Positions 23,884 to 38,299 of a DNA stretch of 64,000 nt are shown here, in pieces. Both the position numbers and the translations under genes were made by a program. The notes beneath the pieces are model-generated. The model was given only the letters and a program-made list of their open reading frames with translations. It did not search any database and was not told the DNA's origin. Within the stretch, counting starts at the first letter, position 1. Each line of letters starts with the position of its first letter. Source of the DNA: Wuchereria bancrofti (Eukaryota; Nematoda; Chromadorea; Rhabditida; Onchocercidae). The stretch covers positions 4,352,163-4,416,162 of the forward strand of contig SSBO01000009.1 in the NCBI GenBank assembly GCA_005281725.1, read 5' to 3'.

Positions 23884-25478
23884 GCATATACGTACACATA
23901 TATAATTATGTCTACTACATTTCCCTCTCCCACTATATATATATATATTAATTGTTTGTTAAATTATCTAAATAACTGTAATTTTGTGTTCAAAACCTAT
24001 AACCTTAATTAGCAAATAAGCTTAATTCTAAACACTCCCTCAGATCTTTTTTGTACTGAAATTTCATTCATGCATTGTTTAATTTAAGTTTTTATTTTAC
24101 TATATGGCATTTCGTTTCCTAATTACATTATATTTTTAAGGTTCTTTAAAATAAGTATTGAGTAATGAAATATTAATAAGAATAATAATTTTCATTTTTG
24201 TGCTAGAAATGTTAACTGTTCATTTCATCTTGTGAATTTCAAATTTCAATCAAATACTTTAAATAACAGCTAATGAGACAATCATGCATATTTCAATAAC
24301 GTTTAGTAGCATATCCCTCTATTTTTAACACACTTGGTTTAAAGTTTAAAAAATTTTCACGAGAATTTTCTATCGCTGTAAAACGTTAAATATTTTACAG
24401 CAGTGGCCAACAAAAAACTGTATTCTGACCAATGTAAAAAATATTGAAACGGGGAATCTATCAGTTGCGTTCATAGTCTCAGTGAAAATTTAAACTATTA
24501 ACTGTTAGCCTTTGTTCAAATGCTTTGTTCTTAGCTGATTAGACAAGAACAAAGTGAATTTATTTCATCATCAAGTACTTTGTTTGAACTTATTTCAAAA
24601 TCTAACTTTATTTTCGATTTATCTTACTTCATGTAAATATGCTAAGCTTCATTCCAGCATAAAAAGTATAACAAAGTGGCCTGTTGTTTAAAAATACATT
24701 TACGTCAGCAAAGCAATCCTCAGTATTCTATTAACCCTTACTTCGTTTTCTACCTTAACGTCATAAATGAGAGCTAGAATTATTCTCAATAACTGCTAAA
24801 TTATTTTAAAAAATCAGTTAAAATTAAATTAATGTTTGCGTATGATATTAACCGAACGGTTTGCTTTTAAATTTTAGCACTAAATCTGATTTTATGCACC
24901 AACTTTTTACACTGGTAATAAAATACTTTAATGGTAATTACTCAATGTTACTCGTTGTAATATTCGCTTCTAAAATTAGCTCTATTTCGTTGTTCTTGAG
25001 AATAATTTTAAGACAGTTCACTTTTATTCCTTATCAAATCTCCCTTAACAGTAAAGTATTTATTACTTTTTCAGAAACCTTAACAAAGGTTAAGTGTGAT
25101 GGTTATGGAAAGGTTAAGATTTGGAATGCAATTCTCCTGACTTTTTAAAATATTTCGAACTGTGTTTTTTGTCAACAAGATTATAGCGGTAAGTAGAACC
25201 TACTCTTTTCACTGATATTAGTTACAAAGTTTTTTCATGGCTGAATTAAACAGACTAGACGTTAATAGGGTTATGAATCCATTTTTGTCTTTTTTTCTTT
25301 GGTTATGAATGAAAGGCCAAAGATTTCTGAATTTATCGTACTGATAAAAGTAATGTTTTTAACTCAGTTCAAACAAATTCATTTTCAGAATATTTTAAAT
25401 ATATGTGAACAGCTAAATACCATTCAAATTTCCAAACTTCATTGTCCTAAATTCTATGGGAAAACTAATTAGTGACGA

Positions 25479-27655
25479 ATGGACAATGAAACGATCCTTG
25501 CATATATGGAAAAGATTGCCATCACTGAAACCAGTATTGCAACCGTAACAGCAGTGATAACGGATGATTGGTCACAGTGGAAGTGGGATGATGCAGTTGT
25601 AAAATTTTTTGAAAATTCGACTAATAGCAGCATTAGAAGTAATGATGGTTTTAATGTCACGCCAATAACAACTTCCTCAAATTCAACACTTCAAAATTTT
25701 TTCAATACAATAAATGATTGGAATATTTTTGGTACGCATTTAATTTTTTCAAAATTATAACACAAATCTAATTTTTTCGTTTTGATTTAAGTTTTTCTAT
25801 GACTTATTGCGATTTTATTGTTTTCTTATAATGCTTCGCCAAGAAATCTATGACAAATTCATATTCCCTTTTGCAAGTTTATTCTGTTTTCTTAAGTTAC
25901 GCTTTAATTTCATTTTCTGATTTTATTCTTTCACTCTCAAAGACTAACCCAAACATTACATTTCTATATGGTAAAGTTGAATATATGCATGGGATTACAA
26001 AGGGACTACAAACTTCATTTCTGCAATTGATCTGCTGTTGTATTCAGAGCTAGTCGTATCACCAATAAGAAGAGAACTATGTGACTCATTCAAATGATGC
26101 AGTAATATCATTATCATTCCCAAAAATCTTAATTAAAATGCATCATCCGTACTTCTGCTCATTTGTTCGTGAACTATCAACCAGAATTATCAGTTATAGC
26201 TTCCATATTTGATTTATTTTTTTATTTGATTATGAACACAAAAATTTCGCTCAAAAGTATACATAAACTACAAAAATTTCTCACTATTTTAATACCGGAA
26301 AATTATCACTTTATCTTTTCCTTCACAAAATTTCTGATTAATTTTATGATTTGCCAGTTTCATTTTTTATTTTGCTCATGCAAACAAAGATTTTTATTTT
26401 TTTCTTTAATTTTATCAAATACAAATCATTGGCTCGATCAGTCTATTCATTTGTTATAGTCGTGTTCCATAATTTGATCACTGATGATATTAATGACCAA
26501 TCTGAATTGCTTCTCTATCGACTTTCTGAAATGTTGACATTATCAAATCACAACAAATTTCAACTTACTTCGATTTAAATTAAATCTACTTTAGCTAATT
26601 GTCTATGCTACAGTGTCTTTTAACTTTTACTTATTTTCAGAAGAAATCCCATGGTTTATATGGATTTTGATCGGTGCCGGTACATCACTAATTATTGTTG
26701 TTTTAATAACTGTTATTATTTATCTGGAACTCAGCAAGAAGTGAGCTTTTACTTTGATCTTATAATTACGGTTGACATCATTCTGCATAGGTATCTAAGT
26801 TGTCATCCTATCACCAATCGATAATTCAATGTAAAGTGTCTACAGTGAACAAATTTGGATAGATCTATACTAACTTTCTGATTTTAAAAACTTTATTTTA
26901 TTTGATTGATTGGTACTGTTAATAAATTCCAGTAGGAAATCCAGAAGAAGCAATGGAAGTGATCAGGGAAATGCTGATTCTTCTGATAATATATCACAAT
27001 TTATGTGGCCCAGGTTAATTGCTGCTATTACATTAATACTTTTGCATGATAGTTCTGCAATAATAGCAAGTGACAAGTTAAGGATATCATTAAGTATTAT
27101 TCAGTTCAATTTCATAACGCTTTAGAGACTAAAAATGCAGGTGGATGTTATGTTGTCCGAAATCAATTTTCGACAGGCAGGAGAATCTTCGAATGATGCG
27201 TCAGAATTCCGCAAGTAACTTAGATCCATATCGAAGACCGCCACTACCTTCACTCAACAATAAAGATATCAGTGGTTTGTTACTATGACACCTTTTGAGA
27301 GTATTTATCTGTTTCTTTTGAAGTGATATTATAAATAGCAGAAAAAAGAATGTATGAGATTCTAACACTATTCAAACATATGGCGCAAATGGTCGTAGAA
27401 GAGATTTCAGATGACGAATTTCGTAGTAACTTTTTTCTTTCTCGACATATGGAATCGTTGAGTATGACAAAACCGCATTTGAATACTCTAGCGGCAAAAG
27501 CAGAACATATGTTGATGTTATCTGATGCTCAAGATGGAAGTGGTAGTCATTTATTCACAATCAATATGACGGGTAATCGGGGAGTACCGGTAGTACAAAA
27601 TGATCGAAGTGAGCTGCTTCCGGTATCATCACCTGGTTGTGTCAATCACCTGTAA
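25479..27655 (+). CDS. Single-pass membrane protein of unknown function, 281 aa
   Basis: Five exons: 25479-25731, 26641-26740, 26933-27013, 27177-27274 and 27342-27655, with phases 1/2/2/1 that close. There is no N-terminal signal peptide. Residues 1-84 carry sequons (NET, NST, NSS, NVT, NST), which suggests this end is extracellular or luminal. A membrane helix follows at about 89-113 (FIWILIGAGTSLIIVV), then a basic, Ser/Arg-rich cytosolic stretch (NRKSRRS...) and a C-terminal tail of about 165 residues. The topology would be N-out (type III). A TTAG acceptor 6 bases before the ATG is consistent with trans-splicing. I do not recognise a family. The exon-4 acceptor at 27176 (CGACAG) is chosen because the nearer TTTAG site at 27124 leads straight to a stop. 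Confidence 0.72.
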
Positions 27656-30600
27656 TGTAATGTTTTGCATGAAAATTTTATAATGATCGAGGGATCACCT
27701 TTCTTTTGACTTTTTCTCTATCTAAAAATTTTCTTCAAAAGTTTTATTTCAGAAATGTGTTAATTAATGCTGAATACTAATTAACCCTAACTTGTTCATC
27801 ATGTGATCTGTTATCCCCCTTAATTCCTACGTTACTTCTGTTGATAACTTGTTCATTGACAAAGATCAACAACTCATAATATGAATATAGACATGCAAAT
27901 TTTTATCGAAATTTCCCTTTTTTACTATATCAGATTCCGTTTGTCAAATTATTATAAACAAAAATATTTCAAGAACTAATTATTAGTGCAAACAAAGTGA
28001 AAAAAACTTTGATTATTCTTAGTGGACATTGACAACCAATCAGTCAATCAATAGATATCATTGTGATTAGCATTATTCTGTTTTAAAACTGCTAAACAGA
28101 TAGCTATTTGGTGGATAGTTTTGAATGAAATATTCATTACAAAATATTCATTTATCCTATTTTTATAAAGGCTGCCTACCGGTATCTTCGAGAGAAGATT
28201 TTCTACTTTCCAATGAGAATGAAAACTTAAACATCAAACAAGAAAGAAATAAAAAACACTTGAAAATTTATCATTTTCTAAAACGTATTAAGCGCAAAAT
28301 TCATCATTTAAGAGCAATGAAAGTAATATGTTGAAAATATTAACTGTTAAGGCATATCCACTAAGCCTCGAGGTTGCATTATTTATGGAATTTAGATCTT
28401 GTGGATCGAGTTCAAAGTCCGTACTTCGACATCATGATTCTAATAATTATTTTATGATTTCATTTTTTAATGAACTGCGGTTGAAAACAATTATTTCTTG
28501 GTAGTACTTTAAAACTTGGTCTATTATGCAGTGTTAACATAATTTCAAAAAAAAAAAAAAAATCGATAGTTTAAGTATTTGAAAGTCCAAAACGATTTTC
28601 CAAAAGGATTCAAGACTTTTCAACTGTAAAATGTTTACAAAAAAATGATAAAATATTATGGTTCTAAACTTAAAAAAATTTTTTTAACATCGAGAAAGCT
28701 AACCATTGGTAATATTGAAAAATATTCGCTGTCTCTTTTGCTATTTTTTAATACCAAGAAAATCACAAATTTTAGTTGAACAATTTTAAAAATGTAACAA
28801 ACAATTAAATTGCGCAATTTTATTATGCCTTTTTAGACAATTAATTTTTAGAACTCGTTTAAAGTCGTTGAGGTTATTTAAGGTCTATTGCATGTGTGAA
28901 GTTAGGTAAATGAATTGGTGTAAAAATTATTTTAAATAGGTTTAAATTTGTTGGCGTTGTATACTTGTGAATCCTCCTACTTCTGGTTAGATTTATGTGA
29001 TGATTAAGTGCAATTTCAATAAATTGTTTCACTTAAAGTAATTGTTTACAGCTGAAGGACGAGACATTTTTAAAAGCCGCTAGCGCTTTGAAATTTTTTT
29101 TAGAATTTAAAGAGATGATCCACTTTAATGAAAGTATCAATAATTTTATTCATTGATAGTTTTTAAATTTTACAATCTCATTTGCTTGAAATGAATCTTC
29201 AGCAGTTCATGAAGAAGCAGTAGATCAATTATACATTTCAAAAAACTTCAAAAATATGTCATAAGTGGTGAAAATAAACTAAGTTATCAACATTGTTAAC
29301 TATCATAACAACATGATAAGAATCAATCCGTAAAATGTTGTCGTATGCGACCGGTTTTTGACGACATGCTGTACGACTCTATTCATCCAGTCAAAACGTC
29401 TTTCGTCACTTTGTCGCCATTTCTCTCACCCATAAGAGTTTAAATGAATCGCTTTTCAAGCATACACTTCTTTCAGTCTAAAAAAAATAAAATATTCTTC
29501 CTTCAATTTTTAAATAAATTCTCTTTTTAGACTTGTTTACTAAAATGTTCAAAATGATGCTTTATCTATTGTTTCAAAATTTGTTATTTTGTAAAGCACT
29601 AAAATTTGTAATCATCACATTTAGCTAAGCCATATTAAAAGTGAAATCTTTTCCTCATAAACTAGGCTAACAATGATTCTGTCTCGAAGGTTAACAGAGT
29701 TATGACTTTAAAGCATGACAAATTAAGAGTTTATTAGGAATAGATATACTGAACTGGCATGAAATCTTTCAATGAGTTTTAAATTGGCGTAGTAAAATGA
29801 ATCCAAAATGCAAAGTTCAGTTCCATCTTCACATATACAGCTTTTGTGCTAATCGCCTTATTAAGTCGGTTGATTAACTTATCACCATATTTTAAATTTA
29901 TGAAATAAATAAAATTGAGATTCAAATAAATGTTTAGTCATAGTTCTTGTTAAACACTGAAGTTCAAAATGATTTAGGACATCATTTTCATCAATTTTTT
30001 GTATTAATGAATTTGGTTTAGAAGATAAAAATACACATAGTAATAACAATGACATGAGATGAATACAAATCGGGGTAACACACTTTAAAACGACACGCGA
30101 ATTGTTTGCACTAAGGCCTTCCCACTTTCAGAGTGGACCTCTGTCACATATTTTCCCTTCCTGTCACAAAAGGTTCATTTCATTTCATTTAATTTGCTTC
30201 ATTTTATTCTGTTTTCAACGCACTTTCATGCTGTTTGTAGAAAGAAATTAATAAATAAACTTTTATATTTCATCAATTTTTCATTATCTTTTGACTTTTT
30301 TGACGTAAGTTCATTTGTCTACAGCACAACATGAATTTTATTGATTGTTATAAGGATATAATCATGAAGAAAACTTTCCGCCCAAGGAAATACTATTTCA
30401 TCCTACTAAAGACTCTTTCCTCTATAACGATATGACTCTCTATTCTAAAGCAAAACATACCATTTAATTCGATTTAATAATAGATTTGTAAAGTTATTCA
30501 ATCAGTTGATTTACTGAACCAATCATTCTTATCAGCATTATCAACAGGATGGTTATGACAAATTGTAATTCATTGCCTCACACTTTTTCTTACTTAAGCA

Positions 30601-31281
30601 ATCTTTCTGCTTTTAACAGAACATTGTAAATAAAAAATGTCAGTGTAATCTGTGTTCTGTTTTAAATTTTATCATATTCTCAATCATTCACAGCAAATAT
30701 TGCCCAAAAAACCCCAAAATTAATAATCTTGTCAATTTCAAAATACTTTCAATGAATTTATCGTTTTGCTATCTTACTCATTGGATGCATAACTGCGTAC
30801 AATTTATTTTTTTTGTGGATTCCAGAAAATTAATTTTATCCCCAAAAAGTGAAATAAATTTATGGGGCAGAAATAACACTCATTTGCATCCTTTGATTCA
30901 CAGTTTCCCAAAAAAAAAGCAAAAATTCTTTTTCTCACTAAGAATTAGGAAATAGTGAATTGGATTATAGTCATAAGAACAATTAATCCAATATTTATCA
31001 AAATGAAATGACTTGTTTTGCTTCTTTTGAGCTTTTGGAATGGAGGAGACTTAGTTATGGATGATCAAAGTATGAAAATTCAACTTTCTAATAGAATGCA
31101 ATGTCTTCTTTGGAGGGTGTAGCTCTTCCCTTATTACGGGAGGTAAGTCCAGAGGCTTTTCTGGAATGACATGACATTATTTTTTGGGAACATCGGTGAA
31201 GCATGACCCAACACTGTAAACAAAAACAAATGTTGAAATGATTTTATTGCAACCGATCAATCAATCAATAAATCAATCAAT

Positions 31282-31325
<44 letters not shown>

Positions 31326-31693
31326 CAACCAATCAATCAACCTATAAATCCCATCCCGCGTGAAACTATTAGTGCTTTTTTTTCATCACTTCTTTCATTA
31401 TATGAAAGTTTTTGATAAAATTTCCACCTGTTAACATATTAATATCATCTCCAATAAACAAACAATTTTTTTTTCTATCTAAAAAATCTTTCAAAATCGC
31501 TTAAACTAACGAAGCTGTCTAGTTGAACATTCCCAAATTTCAAATAGGTAGCAAATATTAATTGGAAAAATTAATTGATGTTATTCGGTAAAAGATTTAC
31601 AAAAGTTTTAACAATCATCAAGTAAATAAATGATTTGCTTTCTGACTTATTTCATATTTATTTGCTAACCCAATTATATGCTGCAGATTTTTG
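27656..31693. other. Intergenic region, 4 kb, AT-rich
   Basis: No convincing exon. A tetranucleotide satellite lies at 31255-31341. The open frame at 28125-28334 has no domain and no matching partner exon. Confidence 0.5.
31255..31341. repeat. (AATC)n tetranucleotide microsatellite
   Basis: About 87 bases of nearly uninterrupted AATC/TCAA units with a few point changes (AATA, AACC, AAAC). It is likely length-polymorphic. Confidence 0.95.
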
Positions 31694-34635
31694 ATGCCTC
31701 CTTCTGCTATATCGGAAAAAGACAAAATTAACATTGCAAAATTACGGGAAGCTGTTAAAGATGAGGTACAGTACTTTCCACCATTATCAGTTCATTAATG
31801 TATTATATAAATTTGATTTGGTCATTTAGATTAATTTTAATACCAATTAGTTGGATATGGTTTGAATCAATTCAGCAGAACATTTCGATCAGTAATTGTA
31901 GATTCTTCAATTCTTTGGATAGGCAGTAGTAGTAAAATGATTGAGGTCTTAGTTAATTAATTACTCAATCAATTAATTCAATTGCTAGAAATATTTTTGC
32001 TTTCATTTACATAACAACTAAGTATGTATTTGGATTAGAATATAAAATTAATTAAGGTGTTAAAATTTTTGCTATCACTGCTAATAGTAATAAAACGTTC
32101 AGCTTACTCCATACTACGACACCGATTTCAACTTACTGCGATGGCTCCAAGGTCATAACTACGACTTTGACATCTTACTACCAAAATTAAGGAATCACTT
32201 GCTCCTTCGAAAGTCAAAATGGGATTTGGACAATATGGCAAGCAAACCTCGTAATCATCCGTTACATACTTACTGGAAGGTACTTTAATACAATAACACT
32301 GTGCAGATTATATTCCACATGCTAAGTTTATTTTTTAATTTTTATGATAAAATTAGATCAAAATTAATTTAATTGGTTCAGTTTTTTCTAAAATGTTTCT
32401 TATGATATATTTAGATTTGCAGTTGCTGGTTGAAAATTTATAAATTCCAGGCTGGTATAACTGGTCCAGCAATAAAAACTCCAAATGCTATTGTTAATAT
32501 CGAGCAAACTGGACGAAATGATTACTGGGGAATGATACAGACATTCTCAGTAAATGAAATTATGATGGCCAGAACTCAGGATCTTGAATTGTTGCTTCGT
32601 AAAATAATGGAAATGGAGAAAAAAACTGGTAAACATTCTTTTGGAGAATTTAATTCTAACCAATGGTCATTTTTCTGAACATTATATGGTTTTTAAATTA
32701 AAATGGATGCATAATTATTTGCTTTGAAATTATATATGCACAGAATTGATATTGAAATTCAATAATTCAAGAAAAATTCAATAATTTTCAACAAAAGGTA
32801 ATCAATATACCAATAAGCGATAGCTCACTTTACTGATCAAAATCAAATCACTTATACTGCACTACTGTATTAATCATTAACGCTGAATAGTGTAAGGTGA
32901 TTTCATCAAATTAAAATTTTAACCTTCCATTAAAATGCAGGCCAACAAGCTTCCATTATATATGTGATGGATTTGACCAATTTGAAATATGACAAACGTT
33001 TGTTGACCTTGATGACTGGTCCGCTGGCCAGTATATCAGCATTTATGAGTGACCATTACGTAGAGATGATCCATAGATTTGTGCTCATCAATGCACCACC
33101 ATTCATGGCTTCTATCTGGTATATTATTCATCACTTATTTTACTGAAATGCTCCTTTATTTATTTCTGATATCACTGCTAATCTACAGCTAATCAGTTTG
33201 TTTTTGTTAGTGCAAGCAATAGTAAATGGATTATGCTGCTTCTATCACAGATTCATCTGTTCATTTTTCAGGACAATCGTAAAACCGCTGCTACCAGAAC
33301 GAACTCGGCAGAAAGTTTCTATATTTGGCTCAAATTGGAAAACCGAAATTCAAAATGTTGCTGTTCCAGAAGCATTGCCAGCATATTGGAATGATGACAA
33401 AATAAAGGTGCATCTCAATAAATTACATTTTCATATTTATGAGAAAAAAATTGATTACTAGTAAATTAACTTAATAAGCTTGCTTCATATAATTAATTAT
33501 CAATTGATTCGTTTATTATTTCATATGACAGAACTTTTTTTAGAGCAATTGTGTCTGTCACAATTTTGTTCCCACAATTAATTTAAATTTTGAGAAATTT
33601 TTTAATATAAATGTGCACTACTTGACCAATTGCAGGTATTTAAAGCAGAACTAGAGCATGCTAAAGCGCTCGATCCACAATATTATCATAAAAAAAAGGT
33701 GGATGAAAAGAGTAAAGTGTTATCAGTTGGTGCTGGAAAAACGGGTACAATTGATGTGAATGTTAAACAGGTATTCTTTTGTCATTTTAAAATTGAATAA
33801 CTTGCAACAACTTTGGCAATTAAAATTGGAATCCATAATTTAGATCTAAAAAAGAGCAATGTGTATAGGTAGGAGAATGTTGACCTCTATAATATGTCTA
33901 TCAAATAAAAAAAATTTCAGGGTTCTGTGATAAAATGGTGCATTCATGCTGATGGACATTTTGGATTCACTATTTTTTACGTCAAAGATCAATCCTGTGA
34001 AAATTCAGATTCATTAATTAATGTTTACCCCTTATTAATGGTACGTATTAGTTGAAATCCGGTAAAAATAATCCTGTAAAAATAATAAAAATAATCCTGT
34101 AAAAATAATAAAAAAATCCTGGTGTTTGTATTGAATCGAGATAATCACATCTGCTTAAAATATTTAGGTTTTCGATAATATGAACGTGTATTACTTTATG
34201 TATTTCTTTTTTTGAATTTTGCGAGTATTTAGGTCATTAAATTAAACGGAATTGTTTAAAGATCAGTTTATGTTTACTATTGTTCTACAGTAAGTTCAAA
34301 GTGATACTGTAATAAACTGTAAAAGTGCACTCTATAGTAAGGATGAAATATTCCGTGATCTTTCATATAATTGGAGTTAGCGTCATTTAGAACATCACTC
34401 TGGTATTTAAAGTTAAATTGATATAATGAAATAGAGGAAATTCTTACTAGAGGAAATTAAATTTAATAGAGGAATTAAATTTCAGAAAATGCCTGGACCA
34501 ACTGTGGTACCAATCAGGGAGGAAATTAAATGTAACAAAAGTGGCACATATAAAATTTGGTTTAGTAACGAGCATGCATGGCTGCACACGTTGAATATTC
34601 ATTATCTAATCGATGTTGAATCAGAAAATGAATAA
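31694..34635 (+). CDS. CRAL-TRIO and GOLD domain protein (SEC14-like)
   Basis: Eight exons: 31694-31765, 32103-32279, 32451-32628, 32941-33118, 33272-33407, 33636-33770, 33921-34040 and 34486-34635. Phases close, giving 381 aa against about 400 for SEC14L2-type proteins. The N-terminal helical CRAL-TRIO-N part holds DFNLLRWLQGHNYDFD. The lipid-binding lobe includes YVMDLTNL, FVLINAPP and IVKPLLPERTRQKVSIFGSNW. The last about 110 residues (IKWCIHADGHFGFTI to the stop) fit a GOLD domain. The family carries hydrophobic ligands such as phospholipids or tocopherol between membranes, and the GOLD domain may contact membrane or Golgi partners. It is similar in architecture to C. elegans ctg genes. 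A GCTGCAG acceptor 7 bases before the ATG fits trans-splicing. A poly(A) signal AATAAA lies at 34800-34805, 165 bases after the stop. Confidence 0.92.
34057..34127. repeat. Short AT-rich tandem repeat in intron 7 of the CRAL-TRIO/GOLD gene
   Basis: Three imperfect units on AAAATAATCCTGTAAAAATAAT within about 70 bases. This is low-complexity expansion with no coding effect. Confidence 0.75.
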
Positions 34636-36071
34636 CTGTGATAGTAATTCAGATTGCCATAATATAATAGAGTTTTGCATTGCCTTGAAGAATAAATGTT
34701 TGAAATTTGAACAAATCTTGGCATCAAAAAAAGTGAAAGAAGTTTGTTCGAGTAAAATATTAATAGTAAATTATTAAAAATTATTCGAATATTTATTTCA
34801 ATAAAAAATTGATGAAAAAATTATGTTTATTTCACTTTTTCATAGAATTTGCACATTTGTTCTTTTGCTCTTTTATTTTCCTTTTATATGATTTATTTTT
34901 CTAAAAAAATGTTAATGCCTTTTTTTGGAAAAATGTCATAATTTATTAGAAAATCAAATTAAAATAATTTTTTAATCGTAGTTTTTATCGGTTGTGAAAA
35001 TTTGCAAATCTGTTTTTGACGTACATCTTTTGCAGAGGATTCGTTCTAATTTGAAACTGTAAATAAGTTATTTGAAATGGCATTTTTATGAGATTATAAT
35101 GGATGAAAAGTAATCATTACTTAAGTGCACTCTATTAAGACATATTTAAGAAAACAAAAAACTTTTTATTCAATTCATACCGAACGAAGTGTTACTTTTT
35201 CTTCTTCCACATATAAACCATTTTATTGCAACTCTACGAAATATTTACTGAAGTTAAAAATACTTGGTGATTTGTAATTAATCATATTATAAATAATAAA
35301 GTGTTTTCGTTTTAACACAAAATTTTTTTCAGTGACCAAATTTCAACTGAACTTCTCTTCACCATTTTTCTTTTTTTCATCCAAATACTTCATAGCAAAG
35401 AATGCACTTTTATTCATTACCATATTTAATTTTTTTTATCCTTCATCTAACTTGAAAATAGTTTCATTTACCAATTTTTTTCGAAGTAGGTAAAAATAAT
35501 GCAACTCATTAACTTATATTTTTAAAAAGTTAATTTAATGGATACTCTTCTGCTCTTTCTCACATTGATCAAACAACTTTTGCATAATTTGGGAGATTTC
35601 ATTAGGTTAAGTGATTTTTTGGTATTTTTGATGATTTGTCTGTTGATTTCCGTTCTCATGAAAAACTCATTAGTAAATGAAAATCAGAAGTTTTCTTTAC
35701 ATCAAATCAGAACTAAATGACCAAGTGGAAGGAAACTGGAGAATCCAGACATAACAAAATTAAGTCCAGCAATATGTCCACTATAACCTCATTAAGGTTC
35801 CTCGAGATCACATCAAGAATAAAAACATTTCACTTCCTTCTGTGGAGATATCACTGATTGAAATCATTCACCAAACATTCTTTACCATTATGCCTCATTT
35901 TCACTTCTCCAAATTTCCACAGTTCATTTCATCAGAAACAATTATCAAAACTATTTGTTTCTCTTTCTCAATTGCTCTTTTCATGTCTTCTCACTCTTCC
36001 GCCCTCTCTCTTTTTTTCCTCCTCTTTCGTAGAAAGAGTATAATTTTGATTTAATCATTGAAAATTTTGAT

Positions 36072-36179
36072 ATGTCATTTCACTAAGTGTAATATTCTTG
36101 CAAATAAAGTTTTTTTTGCGTTTATGACATTTCACTAGATATAATATTCTTGCAAATAACAAAGCCTTTTTTGTGTTTA
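36072..36179. repeat. Tandem duplication, unit about 52-55 bases
   Basis: Two units share ATTTCACTA, ATAATATTCTTGCAAATAA-like and GTTTA blocks: about 36073-36123 and 36124-36179. They differ by a few substitutions and a small indel. Confidence 0.8.
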
Positions 36180-36315
36180 ATTGGAAAAATTAAAATAATG
36201 GATAATTAAATAGATGTAAGTAAATAAGTTCATGCAAAAGTGTTTTCGTGTCCTATTAATGCTTTGCTGAAATTTCTCTCTCTTCAAATCGACACTTCCT
36301 CCAAACTTCCTTCCA

Positions 36316-36364
36316 AATCAGCACTCCTTTCAGATCAGCACTCCTTCAGATCAGCATTCCTCCA
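36316..36364. repeat. Three tandem units of about 16 bases (ATCAGCACTCCTT)
   Basis: Three successive units of CAGAT-CAGCA(C/T)TCCT with minor changes, inside a pyrimidine-rich stretch. Nothing else is seen. Confidence 0.7.
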
Positions 36365-38241
36365 GATTTTTTTCAACTATCTTATTCTCAAAATCATACT
36401 TTTATTAAGTACTGTTGAAGATACGAACAGTGTGGTTGGTATATTGCTACCAGGCTGTGCCATTATCATTTTGCAACTGTTTGTGAGTAATTAATAATTT
36501 TGTAGACGGTATTACTGATTTCCATCGTTTATCGATTGGTTATTGATTGCGGGGAATGATTCCTTACAAATATTTTCTTTTTTTGATAATTTCTTGTTTT
36601 TTTATAACAATTTTGAATTCAATATTTGTTACGGTATTAATTTAGGTTTAACTTAATTAAAGCGTAGTTAAGGAGTGAGATCTTTGCTTTTGTTTGCCAA
36701 GTTTTAGAAAGGAAAAGGAGGAATTAAATTCTTATTTACCACACTTTAATTTCAAATATATCTTTGTAATATACATTTCGGTAATAGCAATATGACATTA
36801 TTAATTAATAAGCAGTGCTGTCCGTAATCAAGATTTTTTCGAATTAATTTTCGTTAAGTAAAGAGTCCAAAGAATTCAATCCCTTTTTTTTAGCAACTTT
36901 TCCGGACGGCTACTTTCTTCCGACTTTTTGTATAGCTTCGATGAATGACTTTCTCAAATATTGTAAAACTTAAAAAGTTTGTTAAATCTGAGCTTAATCT
37001 TATGGACAAGTAGTTACTAACAGTGGGAATAAAAATGAAACTCCAACGATAAGTTAAAATTTGCTACAATAAAAGATTTCCATTTCTCATGGGGAATGTT
37101 ACTACAGCAGAAATACTACTTGTTATTAGAAATAAAAGTTGAACTGCTAGAAGATCTTGAATTTTATTTTTTAACTTATCGATGATACTGCGCTTCTGCA
37201 AAGTGTCAACAGCACTTTTTTGAAATGTTCATTCATTTGAAAGACTTAACAACATCGATGATATTTTTAAAACAAAAAGAAAAAAGTACATCATCATGTT
37301 TACAGCTTTACCGAGAAAAAACGAATTGATTCATTCGTCGTGGCACTTTGATTGGCAAAGTTGATAATGAAGAAAAAAGAAAATCTTTCGAGAATTGACT
37401 TTCTTACTTTTATAAATTGATGCGCAATCGTTTCATACTAAATTGCTAATTAGTTTAGAAAGTGCTGTTGCTGCTGCTCACCATCTTAACAGATTTGCAT
37501 AATAAATGAGATCAATGGCGCATTTTACCCCTAATATTTCATTAATTCCTTTGTAATTTGGAATTAAAACCCATTAACACTTGAAAATGAAATTGCACAT
37601 TTAAAAACAGAATTTAAGAGATACTTCCTAGCATAAAAAATGTTTTTTATCACTGATTATTTTAATTCACTGGCAGTAATTAATTTTCATTTTATGATCT
37701 AATTATATAAATGAAAGAATGCGTAAAGTAAAAATCGATTGTTTTTTAAGTTACAATTTTCTTGTTTCGCTTTTTTAAATCAACAATTTTGAAAATATTT
37801 ATATGCATGATTTTTTATAAAAGCATTAATTCCTTTTTGCATTAATTTAATATCAGTTATTGTTCAGATGCACTTTTCTATCTAGAAATGTGAATTTTCA
37901 CCTTTTATGATCAGCCTTACTTTTTCTCTTTATGATCACCACGTTGCCAACTCAATTCACTTGCTTTTTCTCTTTATGGCAAGCTTTACCACTCTTCGGG
38001 AAATGTCTAATTTTTTGGGAAAGTTCAAAAAATAATGTGGTGACACAATTTATAGCATTTCAATTTAAATGATTCTTTTAATAGCAAATAATTGTTTTCA
38101 GTAAACGTTTTTCTACAAAGCCGGAAAACCTACCAATTTAAAAAAAAAATTTGTTCAACTTATGTTTTTTTTTCTTAGAAGACTGAGGAAAGTAGAACGA
38201 TTTAAGAAGATAGCAGGAATTGTTCATCTTCAACACGTGCT

Positions 38242-38299
38242 AACGATGATAACTTCTTGATTTATATTTCAACGATGATAACTTCTTGATTTATATTTC
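38242..38299. repeat. Perfect 29-base tandem duplication
   Basis: The unit beginning AACGATGATAACTTCTTG and ending TATATTTC occurs at 38242-38270 and again at 38271-38299 without a mismatch, so it is recent. Confidence 0.93.

Larger units (their letters stand above)
17912..25478. other. Gene desert, 7.6 kb, very AT-rich
   Basis: No recognisable exon chain on either strand. It contains a 72-base dispersed repeat pair (19399-19470 and 20411-20482), a perfect 11-bp hairpin (23852-23883), an AT dinucleotide run near 23935-23950, and a single 159-codon open frame at 21970-22449 that I do not call a gene. Any function (regulatory DNA, non-coding RNA) cannot be read from the sequence. Confidence 0.6.

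Noticed and set aside
28380..28440. tRNA-like B-box (GAGTTCAAAGTCC)
   Set aside because: No matching A-box or acceptor stem at the right distance.
31255..31341. CRISPR-like array
   Set aside because: It is a continuous AATC tetranucleotide satellite without spacers, in a eukaryotic genome.
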